From NCBI RefSeq assembly GCF_000178975.2, contig NC_015057.1, positions 124,001-188,000 on the forward strand: DNA of 64,000 bases. Reading direction: 5' to 3'. This document shows positions 19,401 through 27,032 of the stretch, piece by piece. The notes beneath the pieces were generated by a model. That model was given only the letters and a program-made list of their open reading frames with translations, had not been told where the DNA came from and ran no database searches. The position numbers and the translations under genes were made by a program. The stretch comes from Granulicella tundricola MP5ACTX9. Its GTDB lineage: Bacteria > Acidobacteriota > Terriglobia > Terriglobales > Acidobacteriaceae. Every line of letters starts with the position of its first letter. Position 1 is the stretch's first letter.

Positions 19401-19712
19401 GGCCGTAACACCTATACCTATCCTCGTGACCTCGTCATTGACGTCCGCATCCAGAAGGACTTCAAACTGACGGAGCGCTTCAATCTCCAGTTCATCGGCG
19501 AAGCGTTCAACGTTGCGAACTATCAGAACGTCACCAGCCTGGTCACGACCGCGTACAACGTGACCTCGACCACAAACGCAACCACCGGATCCGGAACTCT
19601 GACCTACCAGCCGCACACTGCGACTGGTGGCTTCGGTTATGTGAACTCCGTCAACAGCAACTTCGCCTACAGCCCTCGCAACATCCAGGCTGGCGCTCGG
19701 TTGTTCTTCTAA
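16410..19712 (+). CDS. Oar-like TonB-dependent receptor, complete
   Basis: This is a 1100-residue outer-membrane receptor. AGGAG stands four bases before the ATG. A signal peptide covers about residues 1-23 (cleavage after AAASGQ). A carboxypeptidase-regulatory/SpaA-like domain follows at about 28-115 ('GAISGTVFDPSEAAIPNATV'), then a plug (about 120-250, 'NNRRWSSLSLLTPGV' and 'GRAVGGVINSVTKSG'), then the 22-strand-type barrel to the final aromatic residues (ARLFF). The motifs 'FFVQDDWKVSPRLTVNVG' and 'PYTEQFDLAVQQ' are characteristic of the Oar-like group. Such receptors import large or poorly diffusing ligands with TonB energy; the ligand is not predictable. The gene stands alone, with a strong hairpin after its stop and a convergent peptidase gene downstream. 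Confidence 0.93.
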   Translation: MIRIKRHQLCALGTLAFAAAASGQNTTQGAISGTVFDPSEAAIPNATVRIHNDGTNADLTLTTNDSGFFKAPALAPGTYTVTVEATGFGTLRTNQVTVEVNLVTEVSPHLQTGSAGGQTVEVTADAPVLKFDSPAYGGQLTNAEIENIPINNRRWSSLSLLTPGVTNDAQGFGLISFRAIQPQLNNVQIDGADDNQVFYGEERGRTRAGYSTSQVAIREFQINTGVYSAEFGRAVGGVINSVTKSGTNQFHGELYFYHRDQQWSASNQFTTTIAYDPVAGTASKIFFKPKDKRNQWGFGLGGPIIKDKLFFFYAYDQFQRVFPGTGSAASASFYTALTPAQSATLATSIQNGTGKPTTAAQASTAYNNLIAAANTDLGTTPRIGFQIINTPKLDYTINSKNTVSLLYHRLRWDSPGGVQTQSNVFYGKEGFAKDFVKLDYTVAKLDSVITPRITNEIRYQYGRELNDESALPNGSFVNQYMTANGNTPQVNLNNGSQGFIAGQPYYAFRPALPDERKWQIGDTALAQFGPHAVKFGTDIVHNYDLQNTLGFSGFSPNGTYNYTSVLAFAQDALSGDGGGCGTTPAAGVAYAPVGCYSYFHQTVGGTTFDMSTVDYGFFVQDDWKVSPRLTVNVGARYDYESIPGQQANLVVASFAPSANTISDKNNISPRVGFAYDPFGLGKTVIRGGFGMYYGRIPNVNILGARFASGAAAGQLSYNIPAPTAAGAPLLPTLPANFTGQTPDIQYIDKHLQNPYTEQFDLAVQQNLGWDTIFSLSYLGALGRELPNSLNLNVDPANAYTVNYTVLAGTTGTCGPLACGSVVPVKVYGQRRAGSSASVNLNPAYGAVYAGLSNVNANYHAATVGMTKRANKFMSFDVNYTWSHALDYNQTSVTGFSSNNFFDPYGNARANYGNSYLNVRHRAVGWAIFNLPGTKGHHYVDAATNGWSIKPALQVQSGLPYSASVNTANAPAQCTANGCLQATNGGLSGLGVTYVPAIGRNTYTYPRDLVIDVRIQKDFKLTERFNLQFIGEAFNVANYQNVTSLVTTAYNVTSTTNATTGSGTLTYQPHTATGGFGYVNSVNSNFAYSPRNIQAGARLFF

Positions 19713-19741
19713 CACCGCTCGAACAGCGTGATCTTCGGTCT

Positions 19742-19765
19742 GCACGCCGGCAAAAACCGGCGTGC
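19742..19765 (+). terminator. Strong GC-rich hairpin after the receptor gene
   Basis: GCACGCCGG / CCGGCGTGC (19742-19750, 19757-19765) is a nine-base perfect stem with the loop CAAAAA. It lies 30 bases after the receptor stop and between convergent genes, so it may end transcription from both sides. No long U-run is present. Confidence 0.55.
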
Positions 19766-19867
19766 GGTCTGCGAGAACGACACTCTCCAGCCGGACCTGG
19801 CAGCTGTCGCTTTATTGTCATCGGACCTTTCCATGTCGATCCTCTCCGTCGCACGCCGCAAACGCGC

Positions 19868-21307
19868 CTACTCCATCGTGTAAAACGCCTTCATGAACCG
19901 GTAGTAGGACCAGAGATCCACCTTCGACGACATCTCATAAGTCGAGTGCATCGACAGCAGCGGTATCCCGATATCCAGCACCTCCATATTCCGCCGCGAC
20001 AGGAACCCACCGATCGTCCCTCCGCCCCCCACATCCACCTTCGGCGTCTGCGTCTGCCACGCGATATGGTTCTCATCCAGCACCCTTAGCACTCGAGCCT
20101 CAAACTCCGAGTTTGGGTCGAACCCTGCACCATACTTCTTCACCGTTACCCCATACCCCAGCACGGCGGAGTTTGAGTTCTCCGAATTCCCCGGAAAGAT
20201 CGGGTTCACCCCGTCGTTGCAGTCCGCCGATAGCACCGCCGCATTCCGCATCGCTGTCCGCACTCCCAGCGCTGTCGCCGGCTTACCCTGCGCATCCAGC
20301 AGCGTCGTAAACGCCATATCCAGAAAGTCCGAGCCCGCCCCCGTATTGTTCACCGAACCCGTCTCTTCAAAGTTCGTCACATAAGCCATCGCCGTCTTCT
20401 TCGGCGTTCCCTTCACATCCAGCAGCGCACGCACGCTCGTGTAGGCGGAAAGCTTATCGTCCTGCCCCCATGATCCCGTCAGCCCCCCATCGATCCCCAC
20501 ATCAGCCGGCTGCGTCGCAGGCACAAGCTCAAGCTCGGAGGACACGAGGTCCTCATCATGAATCTTGTACCTGGCCCGCAGCGCCGTCATCACCTCCGCC
20601 GCCACGGTCGACTTCTCCCCCGGAATACTCCCAATCACCGGATTCATCTCCTCCCCGCCAAATACTGTCGTATAAGTCCGCGACCGCAACTGGCTATCCG
20701 AGTGCGGTGCCGCATCCGCAATCACAAACACCGGCTCGCCCGCCCCAAACCCGATACTCACCTCGATATGCCGTCCATCCACCGTATCGATATGCCCCAC
20801 CAGTGCCATCGGTAGGTTCGCCCACTGATACCGTTTGATCCCGCCATACGGCATCGTCTTCAGCAGCGCCATCGATCCCGGCGCATCGATCACCGGCCGT
20901 GACTTCAAATTGATATGCGGCGAGTCCTCATGCGACCCCACCATCCGTGACCCACTCTCGATCGGATCAGTCCCCACCACAACAAACAAGGCCGCACGCC
21001 CGCGGTTTTTGATGATCAGCCGAGCGCCCGGCTTCACCTGCGCCGCGGAGATGTATTCCGCGAACCCCGCTCCGCGTGCCAGTCGCTCCAGCTCCGCCTC
21101 GCTCAACATCGCGGACTTAGCATGGCGCAGATAGTCCTTATAAGGCTCGGCGAACTGCATCACCTCACCCTTCTGCCCCGCGGTCAAAGTCAGCCAAGCC
21201 GACTTCGCCGCCACCTCACCCGCACCCTCTCCCGGCTGCTGCGCCACACACACCGAAGCCGCCATCAGCCCCATCACCGCCACCCTGCCAAATCGTTGGA
21301 ATGCCAT
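19868..21307 (-). CDS. M18 family aminopeptidase with N-terminal export signal
   Basis: This metallo-aminopeptidase of about 479 residues resembles aspartyl aminopeptidase (M18). Metal-ligand motifs are present in order: 'VGSHEDSPHINLKSRP' (His, Asp), 'GSWGQDDKLSAY' (Asp), 'NFEETGSVNN' (Glu), 'LSADCNDGVNP' (Asp) and 'LLSMHSTYEMS' (His). The usual His after 'SADMA' in the fourth motif is replaced (Asn/Asp). The frame opens at 21379, but ATG 21307 gives a clear signal peptide (MAFQRFGRVAVMGLMAAS...VAQ), so the enzyme is probably periplasmic. That is unusual, because M18 enzymes are normally cytosolic. On the coding strand G-ending codons dominate, unlike most other minus-strand genes here. It should trim N-terminal residues from imported peptides; specificity is uncertain. 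Confidence 0.88.
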   Translation of the reverse strand: MAFQRFGRVAVMGLMAASVCVAQQPGEGAGEVAAKSAWLTLTAGQKGEVMQFAEPYKDYLRHAKSAMLSEAELERLARGAGFAEYISAAQVKPGARLIIKNRGRAALFVVVGTDPIESGSRMVGSHEDSPHINLKSRPVIDAPGSMALLKTMPYGGIKRYQWANLPMALVGHIDTVDGRHIEVSIGFGAGEPVFVIADAAPHSDSQLRSRTYTTVFGGEEMNPVIGSIPGEKSTVAAEVMTALRARYKIHDEDLVSSELELVPATQPADVGIDGGLTGSWGQDDKLSAYTSVRALLDVKGTPKKTAMAYVTNFEETGSVNNTGAGSDFLDMAFTTLLDAQGKPATALGVRTAMRNAAVLSADCNDGVNPIFPGNSENSNSAVLGYGVTVKKYGAGFDPNSEFEARVLRVLDENHIAWQTQTPKVDVGGGGTIGGFLSRRNMEVLDIGIPLLSMHSTYEMSSKVDLWSYYRFMKAFYTME

Positions 21308-21415
21308 TCCTGCACCATACATCAACAGAATTCGCTGAAGCTCCAAAAAAGTTCGAGATGTTTTTCTCCTGCCAGCCACCTTCGTTATAAGGGCAGGTCT
21401 GGATTGAATCCTAAG

Positions 21416-21430
21416 CGTGGAATATCCACG
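21416..21430. repeat. Short palindrome
   Basis: CGTGGA-ATA-TCCACG has six-base arms and a three-base centre. It lies in the gap between the M18 gene (start 21307) and the broken surface-protein gene. It may be an operator or a remnant of the lost 5' part of that gene. Confidence 0.25.
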
Positions 21431-21480
21431 TCAGCCTCCGGACTTCGCTCTGTAGAAAGGCGCAGACCTGGACACTGACC

Positions 21481-24289
21481 CCTTCATCAACTCCGCCAAC
21501 GTCCCATCCGTCGCCCACGTCTTTGACGACGGCAAAGCTCCCATCTCGCTCGGTGCAGGCTCCTGACCCTCACCAGCTCCTACGGCAACTCAGCGCCACC
21601 TGGCAGAAGGTTCGCATCCCCGCAGGCAAGACAGTCGAGCTCATGCACTTCGTCTCGCAGGAGGTTCTGCGCTCGGCCGGCATCGCCGCCGCGCAGCGCC
21701 TCATCCAGCTCCCGCCGGAAGCTCTCGCCGGTCTCACCACCACGGATGCCACGGCCATCCAGAACTTCAGCGTCCCCCAGAACCTCACCAGCGCCCTCGC
21801 CGCGCTGCTGTCCTCACCGGCCAGATCACCGGCGGCGCAATCGCCGGAGACGGCGTCACCCCGGTTGTAGGCGCAACCGTCAGCATGCAAAGCTCGGACC
21901 CAATCTTCGCCCGCACCTACGTCGCCATCGCGGACTACACAGGGAGCTACCAGTTCAACAGCAGGCTGGACGGACAATCGGACGCCGTCGCCATCCCGCT
22001 TGAGCCCTTCACCCTCTCGGCCACTCATCCCGTCACCAAGGTCGTCTCCCCCACCGTCAACGGCACCCTCAGCGCCTCCACCCCCAGCGCCGTTCAGCCC
22101 GTCGTCTTCTCCAACACCGGCCAGATCTAAGGCACCGTCCGCCTGAACGCAACCACCGTCGTTACAAATGGAACCATCCTCTTCTCCAGCCCCTCGCTGA
22201 CCACATCCTTCACCATCCCCTGCAGGCGGACGGCACCTATCTCGTCACCAGCCTGCCCCTCGGCACTTACTCCGCCATCGCCACCATCACCGGCATCCTC
22301 CTCACCGGTCTCGCCACACCATCAGTCAACGTCGGAGCCACCACCCAACAGGACATCCTCATCGGAGCCTCCGGAGCCATCCAGGGAACCGTGCGCGGCT
22401 CTGACTCGGCTCACACCCCGCTGCCGGGAATCACGGTTTACCTCCACATGGGCACGCAGACCGTCTCCACCCTCAGCAACAGCAGCGGCCTCTACACAAC
22501 ACTGCAAGTCACCACCTCCACCGGGGTCCAGACCTTCACCGCCACCACCAACACCAGCGGCTCCGCCACCTTCTCCAACGTCCCCATCGGCCAGCTCAGC
22601 GCAGAAGTCGATGGAGCAAACGGCTACACTGGCTCGGCCGTCGCCGCCCTCGCCTCATCCGGCCAAACCGTCACCCTCTCCGTAACCCTCACCCAGAGCG
22701 GCACCGTCACCGGAACCTCACCGGCCACATCTACTTGCCCGACGGCACCACCCCCGCCGCCCAGGCCACCCTCATCCTCTACCAGATCGGCGCCTATCAA
22801 CCCACCGCCACCATCAAGTCCCTCGCCGATGGCTCCTACCAATTCCCCACCGTCCCCCTCGGCAACTACGTCCTCAACGTCTACGACTCCGCCAACATCT
22901 TCCGCAACTACGCCCTCTTCACCATCGCCACCTCCGGCCAGACCCTCACCCAGGACGTCATCCACATCGGCCTCGGTACCGTCAAGGGCACCGTCTCCAA
23001 CCCCGACGGCACCGCCGCCGCCAACATCGCCGTCAACCTCGTCCCATCCGGACGCCTCACCGCCGCCCTCGGCGTCAACGCTGACGCCAGCGGCAACTAC
23101 ACCATCGCCAACGTTCCAGCCGAGTCCTTCCAGGTCACCGCCCAGAACCTCAGCCAGGGTCTCTCCGGCACCGTAGCCGGCGCAGTCACGAAAGACGGCG
23201 ACATCGAAACCGTCAACATCCCCCTCAGCTCCAACATCGTCGCCCTCGGCCAGACCCTCACCGACTTCAACAACTTCCCTTACGACATCCAGAAGGACGG
23301 CTCCATCCTCAGCGGTGCCCAGGGCCTCAAGCCCCTCTCGAACGTCGGCATCTACCCCCCCTACACCAACGCCTTCCGCCTCTCGCTCTTCCAGAGCGGC
23401 ACCACCCTCAACTTCACCGGCGCGACCACCGGCACCACCTCCCTCGCTGGCCGCCAGATCGCCATCGCCCAACCCGGCCTCGCCGACCTCAACCTCACCC
23501 GCAAGATCTACGTCCCATCCGACGGCTACTTCGCCCGTTACCTCGAACTCCTCACCAACCCCACCTCCAGTCCCATCACTGTCGACGTCCAGGTCAGCGG
23601 TGGCATTCAGCAGGCCTTCTCCTTACAACCTCACCGTCGTCCCCTCCAGAGGCAACCAGACCCTCTCCGCCGCCGACCAGACCCTCGTCACCGACGACGC
23701 CCCCGCCACCCTCCCCTGGCCCTACACAGAACCCTCCCTCGGCGAAGCCTTCCAGGGCGCCGCCCCCGCCAAGCCCATCGACGTCGCCACCTACACCCAG
23801 CCCAACTCCACCAACGGCCTCTACTACCCCGTCCTCACCTACCGCTGGAACTCCATCACCATCCCCGCCGGAGGCGAAGTAGCCTTCCTCCACTTCGCCA
23901 CCCAACAAACCTCGCAGGGCCAGGCCTCCGCCCGTCGCCCGCCTGGACAAGCTCCCCCTGAAGGCCTCGCCGGCCTCCAGTTAGACGAGCTCGCCCCCAT
24001 CCAGAACTTCGTCACCGGCACCATCACCGCGACCCTTTACTCCGGCTGCGCCGTCACCGCCACCATGCCGCTCGCCAACAACGGCGACACCGCGGCCTTC
24101 AAACTCACGCTTGACCCTACGATCTGCACGTCGGGCGGAGGGGGTGGCACACCCAGTGCCACCCCACAACCTCATCAGCAATCCACCATCGCCCCCTCCA
24201 CTCCTAGCGTCCACGCCGCCAACGTCGATCGCAAGCGTACCCCGCCCTCACCCGCAACCCTCTCACTGCTGACAAGGCTCCTGCCATGA
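21481..24289 (+). pseudogene. Broken repeat-module surface protein (carboxypeptidase-regulatory-like domains)
   Basis: Protein-like sequence runs through this stretch but jumps frame repeatedly. It has no start or signal peptide, so the 5' part is missing. Breaks I can place are near 21550-21590, about 21803 (one G lost in CTGCTGGTC), TAA at 22128-22130 where the context suggests TAC, about 22222 (one C lost), about 22720 (one C lost in ACCCTC) and about 23625. Joined, the remains show several Ig-like carboxypeptidase-regulatory modules ('TGQITGGAIAGDGVTP', 'GTVKGTVSNPDGTAAANIAV'). A second module type occurs twice: 'VRIPAGKTVELMHF...ALAGL...AIQNF' near 21.62 kb and 'ITIPAGGEVAFLHF...GLAGL...PIQNF' near 23.87 kb. 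The stop overlaps the next start (ATGA), so it once led an operon with the redoxin-like and DsbA-like genes. Sequencing error is the alternative for some breaks. Confidence 0.8.
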
Positions 24290-24894
24290 TCCACCTCTGC
24301 CTCGCCTGTCCTCTCCTCACACTCCAAATCCTCTGCAGCCCCGCGCTTCACGCTCAGAAGCAGGCCGTAACCCCGCACGCCATCCTCCAGCAGAAGACCC
24401 CGCTCCCCGCCTTTACCCTCTGGACCGCCGAAGGCGCAACCGTGGACAACACCCACGTCAACCCCGGCGGTTACTGGCTCCTGCTCTACCGCGACCTCGA
24501 CTCCACCGCCGCCGACCAGGCACTCCAGCTCCTCGAATCCCTCACCACACCCTCAACCCTCGTAGGCCCCAACGGCGCACTACCACCCCTCCCGCTCGAC
24601 CCCGCCAGGCTCATCATCCTCGTCACGCACGCCACCGGAGCCCAACTCAGCCAGCTCCAGCTCGCGCATTCAGCTCTCGCCACCGCCATCTGGATGCGAG
24701 ACCAGAACAGCTCCGCAGCCGCAGCCCTCAATATCGCAGGTTTCCCCCAGCTTCTTGGCCTCCATGAGAACGCTCGCCGCTGGCAGCTCGCCGGCAGCCT
24801 GGAGCAACCCACCACCCGCGCCGCCATCCTCTCCTGGATCAACAACAACGCTCTCCCCAAAACAAGCTCACCCTCCTCAAGCTCAAGCCCATAA
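24286..24894 (+). CDS. Exported redoxin-like protein of unknown function
   Basis: This intact frame of 202 residues overlaps the stop of the broken upstream gene (ATGA). An N-terminal signal peptide (MIHLCLACPLLTLQILCSPALHAQ) predicts export. The body has a pattern reminiscent of thioredoxin-fold/TlpA-like proteins ('LPAFTLWTAEGATVDN', 'GGYWLLLYRDLDSTAADQ', 'GFPQLLGLHENARRWQL') but no CxxC, so redox activity is unlikely. Its position between a surface protein and a DsbA-like protein suggests a role in envelope protein maturation; this is inference. C-ending codons dominate strongly, as in both neighbours. Confidence 0.7.
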   Translation: MIHLCLACPLLTLQILCSPALHAQKQAVTPHAILQQKTPLPAFTLWTAEGATVDNTHVNPGGYWLLLYRDLDSTAADQALQLLESLTTPSTLVGPNGALPPLPLDPARLIILVTHATGAQLSQLQLAHSALATAIWMRDQNSSAAAALNIAGFPQLLGLHENARRWQLAGSLEQPTTRAAILSWINNNALPKTSSPSSSSSP

Positions 24895-24937
24895 TCCCCC
24901 TCGTCAAACCCCAGGCCCCCACCACCGCCTCAACACC

Positions 24938-24942
24938 AGGAG
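24938..24942 (+). promoter_or_regulatory. Ribosome binding site that decides a TTG start
   Basis: AGGAG stands seven bases before TTG 24950. The TTG begins a clean signal peptide, whereas the frame open upstream of it has no export signal and no binding site. This fixes the start of the DsbA-like gene. Confidence 0.7.
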
Positions 24943-24949
24943 CCTCCCA

Positions 24950-26661
24950 TTGAGCCTCTTCAAATTCGTCACCACCGCCCTCCTGGCCTCGGCCCCCTTC
25001 GCAGCTGCCCAGACCTCCTTCGGCAACCCCGCCGCACCCGTCTCCATCGTCGCCTTCGTCGACCTCGAGTGCCCCTTCTCCGCCGAAACCCTCCCCCACC
25101 TCGAGGCCTACGCCCAGGCCCACCCAGATCAGGTCCGCCTCCAGCTCCGCCAGTTCCCCCTCGAGCAGCACGTTGAGTCCCGGCTTGCCCATGAAGCCGC
25201 CCTCGCCGCCGGAGCCCAGGGCAAGTATCTCGAAATGGTCGATCTCATCCAGGCCAACCAGCGCACCATGACCCGAGACCAGTACCTCCACTACGCGGAA
25301 GCCCTCCACCTCGATCTCCCCCGCTTCACCCACGACCTCGACACCCACCGCTTCCTCCCCCAGGTCATCGACGAGGTCAACGAAGGCAACGCCCTCGGCG
25401 TCACCTCCACCCCCACCCTCTACATCAACGGCAAACAAACCACCGGTGCCCAGACCCTCGTCGAACTCAGCTCCCTCATCCAGCAAGCCGACTACATCCA
25501 CAAAGCCGACGCCCCGCCCACCGTTGCAACCGAAGACTCCGCCGCCATCGTCTCGCCCGACCTCTGGAAGCAGATGCTCACAGACGCAACCCAGGCACTA
25601 GGCCCTTCGGACGCCCCCATAACGGTCGTCGAGTTCACCGACTTCCAATGCCCCGTCTGCCGCCGCTCTGTCCAGCCCCTGCATGACTTCATCGCCGCAA
25701 GCGGAGGCAAGATCCGCTGGATCTACCGCAGCTTCCCCCTCGACATCCACGAAAACTCCCAGATCGCCGCGGAAGCCGACCTCGCCGCAGGTGCCCAGGG
25801 TAAGTTCTGGCCCATGCACGACCTCCTCTTCGCCCAGCAGGACACCATCGACCGCGCCAACCTCGACAGCTTCGCCCGCCAGATCGGCCTCGATCTCCCA
25901 CGCTTTCAGGCCGACCTCACCTCCGGCCGCTTCCGCGCCTCCATCGCCACAGACCGCGTCCTCGGCAACAAGGCCGGCGTAGACGGCACCCCCGCCTTCT
26001 TCATCAACTGCCACTTCCTCTCCGGAGCCCGCTCCCTGCCGGAGTTCCAGCAAGCCGTAGCCCTCGCCACCCAGCAACCCGGCACCACCACACCCGCAAC
26101 CCAGCTAGCCGCCGCCCCACCCCCACCCGACCACCTCATCGCCGGAACCTTCAACGCCCCCAACACCATCCTCTGGTTCTCGGACGTGGAAGCCTCAGCC
26201 GCACCAGCCATCGGCAGGATCATCCAGCAGCTCATCGCCCAGCAAGGCCCTCGAAAAGAGACCCAACTCCGCGTAATCCTCAAAAGCTACGCCCTCCCCG
26301 ATCACCCCGCCGCAGCCCTCACCCACCGCGCCTCCTGGCCGCCGCCGATCAGCAAAAGTTCTGGCCTTTCTACTACCTCCTCGCAGGCAAAACCCTGCCC
26401 CCTGACCCGGCCGCCGCTCAGGCCATCATTCAAGCCGCCGCCACCCAGGCCGACCTGAATCCAGAAGCCTTCCACCGAGCCCTGGCCGACCCCACCCTCA
26501 CCTCAGACATAGAATCTGACCACCTCGAAGGCGCCCGCCGCGGCATCCGCGGCGTCCCCGCCCTCTCCCTCAACGAAAAGCGCGTAGACGGCATCCAGTC
26601 CCTCGACCTCTACCAGAAATACCTTGCCCAGGAGCAGGCTAACCTGCAGATTTCAAACTAG
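24950..26661 (+). pseudogene. Triple-domain DsbA/thioredoxin-like exported protein with late frameshift
   Basis: From the TTG at 24950 there is a signal peptide (SLFKFVTTALLASAPFAAAQ) and two complete DsbA-type (Thioredoxin_4) domains. Domain 1 has CPFS (Cys41, Ser44), with the second cysteine lost. Domain 2 has an intact CPVC (Cys234, Cys237). Each keeps its cis-Pro segment ('TSTPTLYING', 'DGTPAFFIN'). A third homologous domain has no cysteine in the active position ('WFSDVEASAAPAIG') and is interrupted near 26330, where one C appears lost (GCCCTCCTGG to GCCTCCTGG). Without repair, translation stops at 26458 after about 43 unrelated residues. With repair it continues 'LLAAADQQKFWPFYYLLAG' through 'RGVPALSLN' to the TAG at 26659-26661. 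The catalytic middle domain is untouched, so a shortened protein may still work as a periplasmic thiol oxidase or isomerase. Confidence 0.8.
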
Positions 26662-27032
26662 TTCCAACAAACTTTCGCAAAAACACCAGCAAAATCGTTT
26701 GTCAAGCCCCCGTCCACCCAAAAAATCGCTCAACCCATTCCCTTACTACAACTTAGCTCAAGAAAATAGTTGGGGTATTCACCCCCCGCACCTTGATAAA
26801 ATAGAAGCATACCCAAAAACTGACACGTCAAAGCTGACACCTCACAACCCTTAGCTGAAAACTGGAAGAGAACCCGAACCACCACATACACACCCAAAGC
26901 CCCAACCGCTTACCCACCAATATCGTCATTCTGGCGAAGCCAGAACCTCCGTATTGGCATTGCCGTTGCCCAATTTTACTAACCACTAAACTATAAGTCC
27001 AGACCTAACCACAATCGAATGAAGACTTTGGA
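26662..27032. other. AT-richer intergenic region with repeat-like elements
   Basis: This 371-base gap between convergent genes is noticeably poorer in GC than its neighbours and holds no coding frame I believe. It contains the inverted repeat at 26929-26945 followed by 'CCGTATTGGCATTGCCGTTG', and near 26700 a 'TTTGTCAAGCCCCCGTCCAC' segment. From memory, both resemble dispersed intergenic repeats of Terriglobia genomes; I could not search for this. Confidence 0.45.
26929..26945. repeat. REP-like inverted repeat
   Basis: TTCTGGC-GAA-GCCAGAA has seven-base perfect arms and a three-base loop, in the non-coding gap between convergent genes. The surrounding 'CGTCATTCTGG...' context looks like a short dispersed repeat family of Acidobacteria (from memory, not searched). 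Confidence 0.45.

Noticed and set aside
22624-23472. Minus-strand frame of 282 codons in the surface-protein remnant
   Set aside because: Very Gly/Val/Glu-rich translation opposite C-rich coding sequence; no start signal and no domain.
21481-24289. Programmed frameshifting as explanation for the frame jumps
   Set aside because: There are many breaks of both directions plus an in-frame stop, without slippery heptamers and structures at each; decay or sequence error is simpler.
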